DNA from: JAKFEW01 sp036675505
GTDB taxonomy: Bacteria > Cyanobacteriota > Sericytochromatia > S15B-MN24 > JAQBPE01
Direction: 5' to 3'
Assembly (NCBI GenBank): GCA_036675505.1
Contig: JAKFEW010000075.1
Coordinates: forward strand, 1-34,509
Length of the DNA: 34,509 bases
Under the pieces are notes generated by a model. It saw nothing but the letters and a program-made list of their open reading frames with translations. It had not been told where the DNA came from and searched no databases. The position numbers and the translations under genes are program-made. Shown here piece by piece: positions 14,487-22,146 of the stretch. Within the stretch, counting starts at the first letter, position 1. Every line of letters starts with the position of its first letter.

Positions 14487-16682
14487 TCAGGGCAGGCGGA
14501 GCGCCAGCCTGATCATGTTGGACTGCACGTCGCAGATCGCGAGCGCGCGGCCGTCCGGCAGGCAGGCCAGGCCGAGCGGGCGCGACAGGATCGCATGCTT
14601 CATGAAGCCGTCCATCGCCGGCCGGCTCAGGCCCGAGACGGCGTCGCGCTCGGGGGTGCCTGCGATCGTGCGGACCTGGCCGTCCGCGCCGAGCTGGCGC
14701 ACCACGTTGTAGGCGGCGTCGGCGAAGAAGACGTTGCCGGCGGCGTCGGCGGCGAGGCAGAACGGCGAGCCGAGCACCGCGCTCGCCGCCGGACCGTCCA
14801 CGTAGCCCGGCTCGGCCGTGCCGGCCAGCGTCCGAACAGCGTACGCGCTGGTCGCCAGGTCGATTTCCCGTAGGCGGTGGTTCCCCACGTCGGCGACCAC
14901 CAGCTTGTCGCCACCGCGCACGGCGAGGCCGCCCGGGCCCGCGAACGCCGCGGCGGCTCCTGGCCCGTCCGTGGCGCCCTGGGTCCCGGTGCCCGCGATC
15001 GTCGTCACAGGGTGCGCGGGGTCGCGCGGGTCGAGCAGGCGGATGCGGTGATTGCCGAAGTCGGCCACGAAGATCCGGCCGTCGGCCGCCACCGCGAGGC
15101 CCGCGGGCTTCGTGAACCGGGCATCGCGGCCCGGGCCGTCCCGAAAGCCCTCCTCGGCGGAGCCGGCGAGCGTGGAAACCGTCCCGTCGGGCGCGATGCG
15201 CCGGATGCGCCCGGCCTCCTCGACCACCACCAGGGCGCCATCGGGCGCGTAGGCCACCCCCACGGGCAGGTCGAACGACGCCGCGGCGGCCGGACCGTCG
15301 GCGCCGCCACGCTCGCCGGAGCCCGCGAGCGTGCGCAGGCGGCCGCCGTCTTCGAGCAGGCGGATGCGGTGGTTGAGGGTGTCGGCCACGGCCAGGCCGG
15401 CCGAGCCCCAGGCCACGCCGGTCGGCCCTTTCAGGCGGCCGTCGCGGCCGGATTCGGCGTCGCGGTGGCCGGGCTCGAGCGCACCGGCCGAGGTCGTCAC
15501 GTGCCACCCGGGCAGGATCGACGGGGGCGTGGGCACCGCGTCGGGCGCAACGCCGGCGGCCTCCGAGATCGCGCCGGCCGGACCGAAGCCCGCCACGAGG
15601 GGCGCGGGGAGCATGCCGCCCTCGAGCCTCACCACGACGGCTCCGTTGGACCGGTCGAAGGTCATCCGGGCGCTGCCTTGGGCCGACCCCGGCAAGTACC
15701 AGATGCCCTCCCATTCGCCGGAGCCGTAGTCCGATTCGAAGGTCAACACGGGGCCGTCCGGCACCTCGTAAGTCCGGTTCGACTTGACCACGATCTTGTT
15801 GTCGGCGCCGGAGAAGGTGCGCACCTGGCGCTTCCGGAAGATGATCGCGCCGTCGGGGCCGGAAACCGTGCTCGTGCCGTCGGCCAGCAGCAGCGGGTCG
15901 GTGAAATACAGCGTCTGGTCGAGCCGGAGGTAGTTCAGCTCGCCGGCGTCGGTCCAGCCGAGCGGCTCGTAGCGGATCTTGAACTTGGCCTGGCCGCTCG
16001 CTTCCGCTTCGAGCTGCTGGATCAAGATGCGCGTGTCCGTGCCGGGGAGCCGGACCAACGACTGGGGCGAGAAGGTCAGCTTCTCGGCGGTCCGGTCCTC
16101 GCGGCGGAGGAATGTGTTCTTGAAGTAGCGCAACACGTCGCCCGCGTCGTCGAGCAGGACCTCGGTGCGCTCGAAGAAAGTGCCGGCCGCCCCGTCCGGG
16201 CGGGGGCCGAGCAGCTCGTGGGTCTCGCCGATCGCGCGCCCCTGCGGGTTCAGCTCGACCGTGCGGTTGCTCGCGAGATCCGGGATGAACATGCGGTCCT
16301 CTGAGCCGTCGACCCACCGACGCAGGCGCACGAGGGTCTCGCCAGCCGCGGCCTCGACCGCGATGTCGTGCGTTTCCGTGCCCAGGGCGTACGCGCGCGG
16401 CGCCACAGCGCCGCCGCCGTTGTTGCTGATCACGCCGCCGCCGTTGTTCGAGATCACGCCGCTGCTGTTGGTGCCGACCAGGTTGCCGCTGCGGGCGAGG
16501 TAGGTCTGGCGGGCGATGTTGGTGACGGCTTCTTTCAGCGACACCGCCGCCTTGACCTTGGGCGCCGCCGGCGAGCCCTTGGCCTTCGGCGTGACCGCGG
16601 CCCGCTTGGGCGCAACGCCGGGCGCCGGGCAACCGGCCGCCAGCACGGCGACCAAGACCAGGAACGGGACGGCGCGGCGCAT
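14487..16682 (-). CDS. NHL-repeat lipoprotein with N-terminal beta-rich domain
   Basis: This 731-aa protein starts at ATG 16682, which has GAGGT about 7 nt upstream and gives the signal MRRAVPFLVLVAVLAAGC (Cys18). Reading further upstream would run into the divergent SLH gene. A Lys/Ala/Pro-rich stretch and a VISNNGGG tandem (twice, about residues 82-97) lead into a region of about 280 residues rich in beta-strands. From about 400 onward come NHL-type repeats (VADTLNHRIRLL, VADFGNHRIRLL, VADVGNHRLREI, FADAAYNVVRQL, CDVQSNMIRLAL). The function is unknown, most likely a surface-exposed binding propeller. The repeats match the style of the propellers at 580-1881 and 33426-34508. Confidence 0.85.
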   Translation of the reverse strand: MRRAVPFLVLVAVLAAGCPAPGVAPKRAAVTPKAKGSPAAPKVKAAVSLKEAVTNIARQTYLARSGNLVGTNSSGVISNNGGGVISNNGGGAVAPRAYALGTETHDIAVEAAAGETLVRLRRWVDGSEDRMFIPDLASNRTVELNPQGRAIGETHELLGPRPDGAAGTFFERTEVLLDDAGDVLRYFKNTFLRREDRTAEKLTFSPQSLVRLPGTDTRILIQQLEAEASGQAKFKIRYEPLGWTDAGELNYLRLDQTLYFTDPLLLADGTSTVSGPDGAIIFRKRQVRTFSGADNKIVVKSNRTYEVPDGPVLTFESDYGSGEWEGIWYLPGSAQGSARMTFDRSNGAVVVRLEGGMLPAPLVAGFGPAGAISEAAGVAPDAVPTPPSILPGWHVTTSAGALEPGHRDAESGRDGRLKGPTGVAWGSAGLAVADTLNHRIRLLEDGGRLRTLAGSGERGGADGPAAAASFDLPVGVAYAPDGALVVVEEAGRIRRIAPDGTVSTLAGSAEEGFRDGPGRDARFTKPAGLAVAADGRIFVADFGNHRIRLLDPRDPAHPVTTIAGTGTQGATDGPGAAAAFAGPGGLAVRGGDKLVVADVGNHRLREIDLATSAYAVRTLAGTAEPGYVDGPAASAVLGSPFCLAADAAGNVFFADAAYNVVRQLGADGQVRTIAGTPERDAVSGLSRPAMDGFMKHAILSRPLGLACLPDGRALAICDVQSNMIRLALRLP

Positions 16683-16709
16683 GGTCTGACCTCGACAGGC
16701 AGGCAAGTT

Positions 16710-16718
16710 TCTATACCC
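16710..16718 (-). promoter_or_regulatory. -10 element GGGTATAGA
   Basis: The minus strand reads GGGTATAGA, with a transcript start expected near 16703 and about 20 nt of leader before ATG 16682. It is divergent from the SLH gene promoter 60 nt away. Confidence 0.45.
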
Positions 16719-16775
16719 GGCCGGCCGGCATCGCTTCGGCCCGCGGGCGGTCAGGATGGCAATCCGGCGCGGACC

Positions 16776-16784
16776 GGGTAGAAT
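16776..16784 (+). promoter_or_regulatory. -10 element GGGTAGAAT, predicted leaderless
   Basis: TAGAAT (16779-16784) preceded by GGG ends 6 nt before ATG 16791. A normal start site 6-7 nt downstream of the -10 would coincide with the start codon, and no ribosome site could fit. Confidence 0.55.
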
Positions 16785-16790
16785 GGGCGC

Positions 16791-17789
16791 ATGCCCCCGC
16801 CACCCAAGAAGAAGGCGCCCGCCAAACAAGGGCGCCGGCCGGCGGCCGATGCGGCTCTTCAGGGCCGCAAGCCCACCCGCAAGGTCAAGAAGTCGAAGAA
16901 GAACAGCAAGCTGCCGCAGATCGTGCTCGGCCTGACTGTGCTCGTGATCCTGGCCGGCCTCGCCGCCCTCGGCGTCTACATGACCGAGAAGTACATCCCG
17001 ACGCCGCCGCCCGTGATCGACCCGAACGCCGTGCAGCGCCCGAAGGTCGAGGAGAAGTTCCAGACCAAGCCGCTCAAGCGGCCCGGCCACCTCGTGATGG
17101 CGCCCGACCAGATTTACTTCCCCAAGGCCACCGACGTGGTCGGCAAGCCGATCGAGCCGCCGATCAACGGGCTGCTCGAGCGCGGCGTGATCACGATGTT
17201 CCCGGACGGCACTTTCAGGCCCGACGAGCCGATCCCGCGCGCGGAGTTCGTGCTCTGGTGCTACAACGGCCTGATGGCCCAGACCGTGAAGACCAACGAT
17301 CCGTTCCAGACCCCCAAGAAGCCGATCCGCACGGTCGAGGCGGTCGGCGACGAGTTCGAGGACGTCGACGCCGAGCACTGGGTCGGGCCGGTGGTCGCCT
17401 CGCTGAAGGAGGCCCACTTCTGGGGCGAGAAGACCCCCGCCAAGTTCCGCCCCGACGCGCCCTTGCGCCGCGAGGAGTGGGCGTTCTACGCCGTGCGCTT
17501 CTGTGCGACGCGCGACCAGATCCTGAACATGAGCAAGGCGGTCGACGGCACCAAGCTGGCGGTGGCGATGCGCAAGATCCACTACACCGACGCGAGCACG
17601 ATCAAGGGGATCTACAAGCCCTACGTGTGGTTCATCGTGTCGGACGAGAAGCGCGCGACCTGGCTGCAAGGCACCTTCGAGGCGCCCGTGAACCCGGGGC
17701 CCTGGTTCCCGAACAAGCCTGTGACGCGCGGCGAGGCCGCGGTCTTCATCGGCGGGTTCTACGAGGAAATCGGCAAGGCGTTCCTTTGA
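16791..17789 (+). CDS. Membrane-anchored SLH-domain protein
   Basis: The protein is 332 aa. Residues 1-40 are strongly basic (PPPPKKKAPAKQGRR, RKVKKSKKNSK). One membrane helix spans about 41-64, and the rest is extracytoplasmic. Three S-layer-homology-like units follow: LLERGVITMFPDGTFRPDEP plus IPRAEFV (about 125-152), FEDVDAEHWVGPVV with KFRPDAPLRREEWAFYAVRF (about 183-240), and WFPNKPVTRGEAAVFIGGFY near the C terminus. SLH units bind pyruvylated or polyamine-modified cell-wall polymers and connect envelope layers. This protein is made of SLH units plus an N-terminal anchor with no other domain, so a structural or tethering role is likely. Confidence 0.8.
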   Translation: MPPPPKKKAPAKQGRRPAADAALQGRKPTRKVKKSKKNSKLPQIVLGLTVLVILAGLAALGVYMTEKYIPTPPPVIDPNAVQRPKVEEKFQTKPLKRPGHLVMAPDQIYFPKATDVVGKPIEPPINGLLERGVITMFPDGTFRPDEPIPRAEFVLWCYNGLMAQTVKTNDPFQTPKKPIRTVEAVGDEFEDVDAEHWVGPVVASLKEAHFWGEKTPAKFRPDAPLRREEWAFYAVRFCATRDQILNMSKAVDGTKLAVAMRKIHYTDASTIKGIYKPYVWFIVSDEKRATWLQGTFEAPVNPGPWFPNKPVTRGEAAVFIGGFYEEIGKAFL

Positions 17790-17852
17790 AGGCCTCCCCG
17801 TGGTCGAAATCGGCTTCATGCCGTGGGCGCCGGTTTCATACCTGGCTGGCTT

Positions 17853-17861
17853 GGGTTAACT
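17853..17861 (+). promoter_or_regulatory. Putative promoter of the response-regulator gene
   Basis: GGGTTAACT, with TTTCAT (17834-17839) 16 nt upstream of TTAACT, makes a weak promoter. TTGAGGAG (17874-17881) about 10 nt before ATG 17892 is the ribosome site that decides the start. Confidence 0.4.
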
Positions 17862-17891
17862 GATCCTGACGATTTGAGGAGCCAAACCTTT

Positions 17892-18590
17892 ATGAGTGGA
17901 AACATCATGGTGGTCGAAGACGACCCCGCCATCCGCCGCCTGGTCAAGTTCCTGCTCGAGCAGGAGGGCTTCGCCGTCGGCGCCCACGAGGACGCGAGCG
18001 CGGCCCGTGCGGCGCTGAGCACCGAGCGTCCCGACCTGGTCGTGCTCGATCTCATGCTGCCGGACGTCGACGGCGTCGACCTCGGCCGCGAGCTGCGCGG
18101 GCGGCCCGGCTTCTCCCGCGTGCCGGTCATCGCGCTCACGGCGCGCGGCCAGACCGTCGACAAGTACGAGGCCTACAAGGCCGGCTTCGACGGCTACTTC
18201 ACCAAGCCGTTCGACCCGCTCGAGCTCATCCTCTCGATCCGCGCTTTCCTGCGCCTGGCGGGCCAGCCCGACGAGGCCGGCGCGCCCGAGCTCGGCCCCG
18301 AGGCCTTCCGGCTCGCGCCGGCGAAGTTCACCGTCAACACCGAGCACGGCGAGTTCACCCTGACGCGCCTCGAGACGGCCGTGCTGCATTTCCTCATGCG
18401 GCACCCGCGCGAGGTCTACTCGGCCGAGCAGCTCGCGGACGCCGTGTTGCAGAGCGCGCATGGCCAGGCCCGTACGGTCGACGCCGTCCACGCCCACATC
18501 CGCAACCTGCGCACCAAGCTCGAGCTCGATCCGAAGGACCCCGCCTGGATCAAGACCATGGGGCGCCGCGGCTACTACTTCGCCGGCTGA
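17892..18590 (+). CDS. OmpR/PhoB-family response regulator
   Basis: This 232-aa protein has a receiver domain (4-120) with the acidic pair Glu9/Asp10-Asp11 (VVEDDP), phospho-acceptor Asp53 (VVLDLMLPD), Thr83 and Lys105 (FTKPFD). A C-terminal winged-helix DNA-binding domain follows (about 145-232; TLTRLETAVLHFLMRHP ... GRRGYYF). All switch residues are intact. It should regulate transcription when phosphorylated by a histidine kinase, but no kinase gene is in the window. The end overlaps the convergent single-domain regulator by 16 nt. Confidence 0.9.
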   Translation: MSGNIMVVEDDPAIRRLVKFLLEQEGFAVGAHEDASAARAALSTERPDLVVLDLMLPDVDGVDLGRELRGRPGFSRVPVIALTARGQTVDKYEAYKAGFDGYFTKPFDPLELILSIRAFLRLAGQPDEAGAPELGPEAFRLAPAKFTVNTEHGEFTLTRLETAVLHFLMRHPREVYSAEQLADAVLQSAHGQARTVDAVHAHIRNLRTKLELDPKDPAWIKTMGRRGYYFAG

Positions 18591-18985
18591 TCACCGATCA
18601 GAGGCTCAGGCGACAGCGCCGGCGCGAAGGTGGCGAGCGCCTCGGTGAGCTGGCGCGCCCTGAACGGCTTGCCGACCAGGCCCGTGAAGCCGGCGGCGCG
18701 TGCCTGGGCGTCGTCGTACGGCTCGCCCGAGATGCAGACGATCGGCAGGTTGCGGGTCCGCGCACCGGCGCGCAGCCGTTGCAGGGCCTCGAGTCCGCTC
18801 ATGCCCGGCATGCGGAGGTCCAGGAAGATGAAGGCCGGCGCCTCAGGGGCCTCTTCGCACAGCGCGAGGGCCTCCGCCGCGCTCGCGCGGAGCTCGAAGC
18901 GGTAGCCGAGCTTCCCCAGCATGAGCCCGACGATTTCTCGAATTTGGGGGTCGTCGTCGACGACCAGGATGTAGCCAGCTCGCAT
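18575..18985 (-). CDS. Single-domain response regulator (CheY-like receiver)
   Basis: This 136-aa protein is only a receiver domain: VVDDDP (8-13), phospho-acceptor Asp56 (FLDLRMPGMSG), Ser86 in place of the usual Thr, and Lys106 (VGKPFR). It has a short tail ending QPAK. ATG 18985 was chosen because MRAGYILVVDDD puts the first beta-strand at the right distance; there is no strong ribosome site. With no output domain it probably acts by protein contact in a phosphorelay. It is convergent with the OmpR-type regulator and overlaps its last codons, which suggests the two may be co-evolved or mutually affected by antisense transcription. Confidence 0.85.
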   Translation of the reverse strand: MRAGYILVVDDDPQIREIVGLMLGKLGYRFELRASAAEALALCEEAPEAPAFIFLDLRMPGMSGLEALQRLRAGARTRNLPIVCISGEPYDDAQARAAGFTGLVGKPFRARQLTEALATFAPALSPEPLIGDQPAK

Positions 18986-19110
18986 GCCATGACTTCGCAG
19001 AGTTATGTGTGCGAGGTGACACATACCCTGCAATCCCTCGGTTGCTTCGGGTGAACTGCGATTCGTGCGCGAGACTTCTTTCCGGCCGCGCGGATCCAGC
19101 GGACCACGGT

Positions 19111-19116
19111 TAAAAT
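19111..19116 (+). promoter_or_regulatory. -10 element TAAAAT
   Basis: TAAAAT lies 37 nt before TTG 19154, in the region divergent from the receiver gene. A 13-codon ORF (ATG 19126 to TGA 19165) begins in the leader and overlaps the lipoprotein start in another frame. Whether it is translated cannot be told. Confidence 0.4.
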
Positions 19117-19153
19117 CGGGCAAGCATGGGTTCACTGAAGGTGAGGTTCGAAG

Positions 19154-19588
19154 TTGACCCACCTTGAACGTTCGTCGGGGCGTCGCGCGCATCGCGTGGC
19201 CGTGCTGGTGGCCCTGGGGCTGACCACAGCGGCGTTCGCCGGCTGCGCGCCGTTGCCGGATAGCCAGGCCGCGCGCGGGATGGCGGGCATTCTCGGCCAG
19301 CGCGCGGCGTTCCGGCTCGACGGCACGGGCGTGTCGCGCCAGGCCACCCAGGCCGCGCCGCCGGTGGCCGGGCCGGTGGGCATCGCCGCCGCCGCCCCGG
19401 CGTCTAGCGCGGCACCCGTGGTCGCGCCGGGCGCCGGGCCGAGCCTGACCGTCGAGTCGCCCCCACCCGCGCCGCGCCGCGGCTCTGGCGGCGGCTCTGG
19501 CGGCGGGGGCGCGAGAGCCCCGTCCACCGGCACGATCAGCGTCGAGGCGAACTTTGCCGCGCCCACCGCCGCCTCGCCGGATCCCTGA
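19154..19588 (+). CDS. Small Ala/Pro/Gly-rich lipoprotein
   Basis: This 144-aa protein starts at TTG 19154, about 8 nt after AGGTGAGG. The signal peptide has a basic n-region (SSGRRAHR) and the lipobox AFAGC (Cys31). The mature part is low complexity: a short QAARGMAGILGQRAAF segment, then Ala/Pro stretches, a GSGGGSGGGG linker and an STGTISVEANF tail. No family is recognised. It may be a small surface anchor or spacer protein. It lies 52 nt before another lipoprotein gene, so the two are probably co-transcribed. Confidence 0.65.
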   Translation: MTHLERSSGRRAHRVAVLVALGLTTAAFAGCAPLPDSQAARGMAGILGQRAAFRLDGTGVSRQATQAAPPVAGPVGIAAAAPASSAAPVVAPGAGPSLTVESPPPAPRRGSGGGSGGGGARAPSTGTISVEANFAAPTAASPDP

Positions 19589-19640
19589 CGGGGTGCCCCG
19601 ACGCCTTTCCAGCTTCGTACAGCCGCCGAGGAACCCGCGT

Positions 19641-22076
19641 ATGCCCAACGGCCGTTCCCTACCACGCCGCCTTTCGCCCGCGCTCGCGGCGGCCGTGCTC
19701 GCGCTGGTCGGCTGCCAGCTCGGCACGCCGGCGCTGGCGCCGGTCTCGACCGCTTCGCTGCGCCTCGTGCCCGCTGCGGGCGTCGGCGCCGTGACGGTGG
19801 ACCTGCGCTCGCTGCGGCGTGCCCCGTTCGGCCGCTCGGTGCTGCAGGCGGCACCAGCGGCGCCGGCGATCGCCCAGGTCCGCCTGACCGTGCGGGGGCC
19901 CGAAGCGGCCACGGCGACAACCACCGTGCCCTGGAGCGCCGCCGCGGAGGCCGGCTCGCAGGAGGTGAGCCTCAACGTGCAGGCCGGTCCCAATCGCCTC
20001 ATCACCCTGGAAGCCCTCGACGTGGACGGGCGGCTCGTGGCGATCCTGCGCGGCGTGAGCCCGGTCGAGGCCGGCGGCGCGCGTGCCATCAAGCTGAACG
20101 CCAACACCGACGCGGCCGGCCGGATCCTCGCCGACCTGCTCGACGGCGCCGGCCGGCTCGAGCGCGAGGACCTCACGGGCCTCGCGGCCACGCTGCGCAC
20201 GGGTGATCTGACGGATCGCCTGCAAAGCATGGTCACGCGCCTGACCGGCTACGACGAGGCGGCCAACGCGTATGCGGGGGTCGCGCCGGCATTGGTGCGC
20301 GACAAGCTGATCGCCGCCGAGCTCTTCACCCAGGGCCTGCCGCTGCTCGACGCGGCCCTGCTGCCCGCCGCGCTCGCGGCCCCGGCCGGGGTGGCGGTGA
20401 AGGTGGACGTGCGCGACGGCCTGACCTCCGTGGGCGCGGGCGCGCAGGTGGCGATCTATGCGCCGTCGGTCGCGGCGATCGCGACCAACGCGAACGGCCA
20501 GGCGCTCTTCACAGGCGTGCCGCCCGGCACCTGGGACGTCGTGGTGACGCGCGACGGCCGCACCGCCCACGGCACCGTCTCGATCGACGACCGCGCGGCG
20601 CGTGCCGAGCTCGGCGTTTACTTCGGCGATGCCGCCGCGCTCGACCTGGCGGTGGTCGCGGATCCCGCGGCCGGCCAGACCCTGAGCGGTCTGCTCGGTG
20701 CGGCCACCACGCCGGCCGCGGCACCCGCCGCTTTCCGCCTCTTCGCGGCCGGCACCGGCTGCCCGGACGTGGCCGCGCGTTACCCGGATGCCGCGCCAGC
20801 GCTGACGAGCTGCGTGACCAACCGCGGCCGGCAGCTCAAGGCGCTGCTCGAGTGGCACTTCGAGGGGCAAGACGGTAGCGGCCAGCCCAACAAGCAGGAC
20901 AACCTGGCCGTGATCCGGGCGATCGTGGCCGACTACGGCTACGCGGAATTGCCGACGGGCGCGGCGAACGGGGTCGCCGACTTCCTCACAGCGAACGCGA
21001 CGCTCGACGCCGTGGGCGACAAGCCCTGGATCGAGCTCACGAGCCCCGTGGCGGCGCAGTACTGCGCCAACAACGGTTTCGTCGTGGTCGCCGCGCGCCG
21101 GGACGCGCAGGCCGGCCACATGGTCACGCTGGCGCCCGGCCAGATGGCGGCTTCGCCGCTCTTCTGCGACCGCTACCTGCCGCTCGGCACGGGCGGGGCC
21201 CAGGCCGCGGGCCTCCAGGTCAAGAACGCGCACCTGCGCTGGGCCTGGCCGGGCAACACCGAGATGGCCGAGGTGCGGTTCTTCGTCCTGAACAACGGCA
21301 AGTTCCCGGCCTCGAGCATCCTGCAAGAGGACGCGGACTGCCTCGGGCAGGTCCACACCTTCACGCTGCCGCCGGTCCAGCGCATCACGGACTTCTTCAT
21401 CGAGGTGCCGGATCTGCCGAACCGCGAGCCGCTCGAGATCAAGGCCTTCTTCGGCACGATCTCGGGCGCGATCTGGCCCGACATGAACGTCTGCAGCCCG
21501 TCGGGCGAGTGGTTCGGCTATGCCACCGAGCGCCTGGGCCAGGAATTCGCCGAAGAAGACGTGACCAATCCGGCCTCCTCGCGGGCCTCGTACTCCGGTT
21601 GGGGCGCGCCGAACGAGACCTACCGGTTCGAAAATCCCCAGCCAGGCCGCTGGCTCGTCGAGCTGCGCCACGACGGCGGCGAGTCGGATTCGACCTTCGA
21701 AGTGAAGTCGAACTACGTGCTGCGGGCCGACGCGATCCGCCTGGTCGATTGGGTGGATGAATTCGTCTATCCGGACGAATACGCGACCGACACCTGGTAC
21801 CCGGACCCGAACGGCGGCTACTACGTCGACTACACCGACGCGAACTTCGACGGCGTGCCGGACGAGCTGGACCTGAACCTGGACGGCGTGGTCGATCACT
21901 GGGACACGAACATGGACGGGGTGATCGACTGGGACCTCGACGGGGATGGCGTGGCGGACCCCGGCACGAGCCCGCCGCCGTTCTACCCCGTGCCCCAGGC
22001 CACAGCCCCCGCCCCCTACCAGCTGAACGCCGCGCCGGACCGGAGTCGCGCGCGGCGCGCCCGCCACAGGCGCTGA
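19641..22076 (+). CDS. Large lipoprotein with C-terminal Asp-rich calcium-binding repeats
   Basis: This 811-aa protein starts at ATG 19641, with GAGGA about 8 nt upstream, and carries the signal MPNGRSLPRRLSPALAAAVL plus ALVGC (Cys25). Residues about 35-150 look like an Ig-like beta domain (RLVPAAGVGAVTVDLRS ... QEVSLNVQAG). About 255-325 resembles a carboxypeptidase-regulatory-like fold (VDVRDGLTSVGAGAQVAIY ... GVPPGTWDVVVTRDGRT). The C terminus (about 733-775) has DxNxDG-type loops (DANFDGVPDE, LNLDGVVDHW, TNMDGVIDW, LDGDGVADPG), the pattern of thrombospondin-3/dockerin-like calcium sites. It is secreted and structural or adhesive in character, with no enzyme motif seen. It probably forms an operon with the preceding small lipoprotein. 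Confidence 0.75.
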   Translation: MPNGRSLPRRLSPALAAAVLALVGCQLGTPALAPVSTASLRLVPAAGVGAVTVDLRSLRRAPFGRSVLQAAPAAPAIAQVRLTVRGPEAATATTTVPWSAAAEAGSQEVSLNVQAGPNRLITLEALDVDGRLVAILRGVSPVEAGGARAIKLNANTDAAGRILADLLDGAGRLEREDLTGLAATLRTGDLTDRLQSMVTRLTGYDEAANAYAGVAPALVRDKLIAAELFTQGLPLLDAALLPAALAAPAGVAVKVDVRDGLTSVGAGAQVAIYAPSVAAIATNANGQALFTGVPPGTWDVVVTRDGRTAHGTVSIDDRAARAELGVYFGDAAALDLAVVADPAAGQTLSGLLGAATTPAAAPAAFRLFAAGTGCPDVAARYPDAAPALTSCVTNRGRQLKALLEWHFEGQDGSGQPNKQDNLAVIRAIVADYGYAELPTGAANGVADFLTANATLDAVGDKPWIELTSPVAAQYCANNGFVVVAARRDAQAGHMVTLAPGQMAASPLFCDRYLPLGTGGAQAAGLQVKNAHLRWAWPGNTEMAEVRFFVLNNGKFPASSILQEDADCLGQVHTFTLPPVQRITDFFIEVPDLPNREPLEIKAFFGTISGAIWPDMNVCSPSGEWFGYATERLGQEFAEEDVTNPASSRASYSGWGAPNETYRFENPQPGRWLVELRHDGGESDSTFEVKSNYVLRADAIRLVDWVDEFVYPDEYATDTWYPDPNGGYYVDYTDANFDGVPDELDLNLDGVVDHWDTNMDGVIDWDLDGDGVADPGTSPPPFYPVPQATAPAPYQLNAAPDRSRARRARHRR

Positions 22077-22113
22077 GCCGGGACGCCTGCTCCCCCTCTA
22101 CGCGAGCGAGCGC

Positions 22114-22139
22114 TATAATGAGGCTCCTCGCAGAAGGAG
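22114..22139 (+). promoter_or_regulatory. hflX promoter -10 and Shine-Dalgarno
   Basis: TATAAT (22114-22119) gives a transcript start near 22126. AGAAGGAG (22132-22139) then ends exactly 7 nt before ATT 22147, the codon where homology to HflX begins. The site decides the start and argues for AUU initiation. Confidence 0.65.
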
Positions 22140-22146
22140 CACGCCC

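Noticed and set aside
12010..16632. Open minus-strand frame of about 1540 codons across ilvA and the NHL gene
   Set aside because: It runs antisense or in an alternative frame through genes with clear family motifs; its product has no recognisable domain and an extreme Arg/Gly/His composition.
16683..17819. N-terminal extension of the NHL lipoprotein frame to 17819
   Set aside because: It would run antisense through the whole SLH gene, and the lipoprotein signal peptide and ribosome site at 16682 give a clear start.
19126..19167. 13-codon leader ORF before the small lipoprotein
   Set aside because: No ribosome site or amino-acid-rich attenuator pattern is seen; such short ORFs occur by chance. 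It is mentioned only in the promoter entry.
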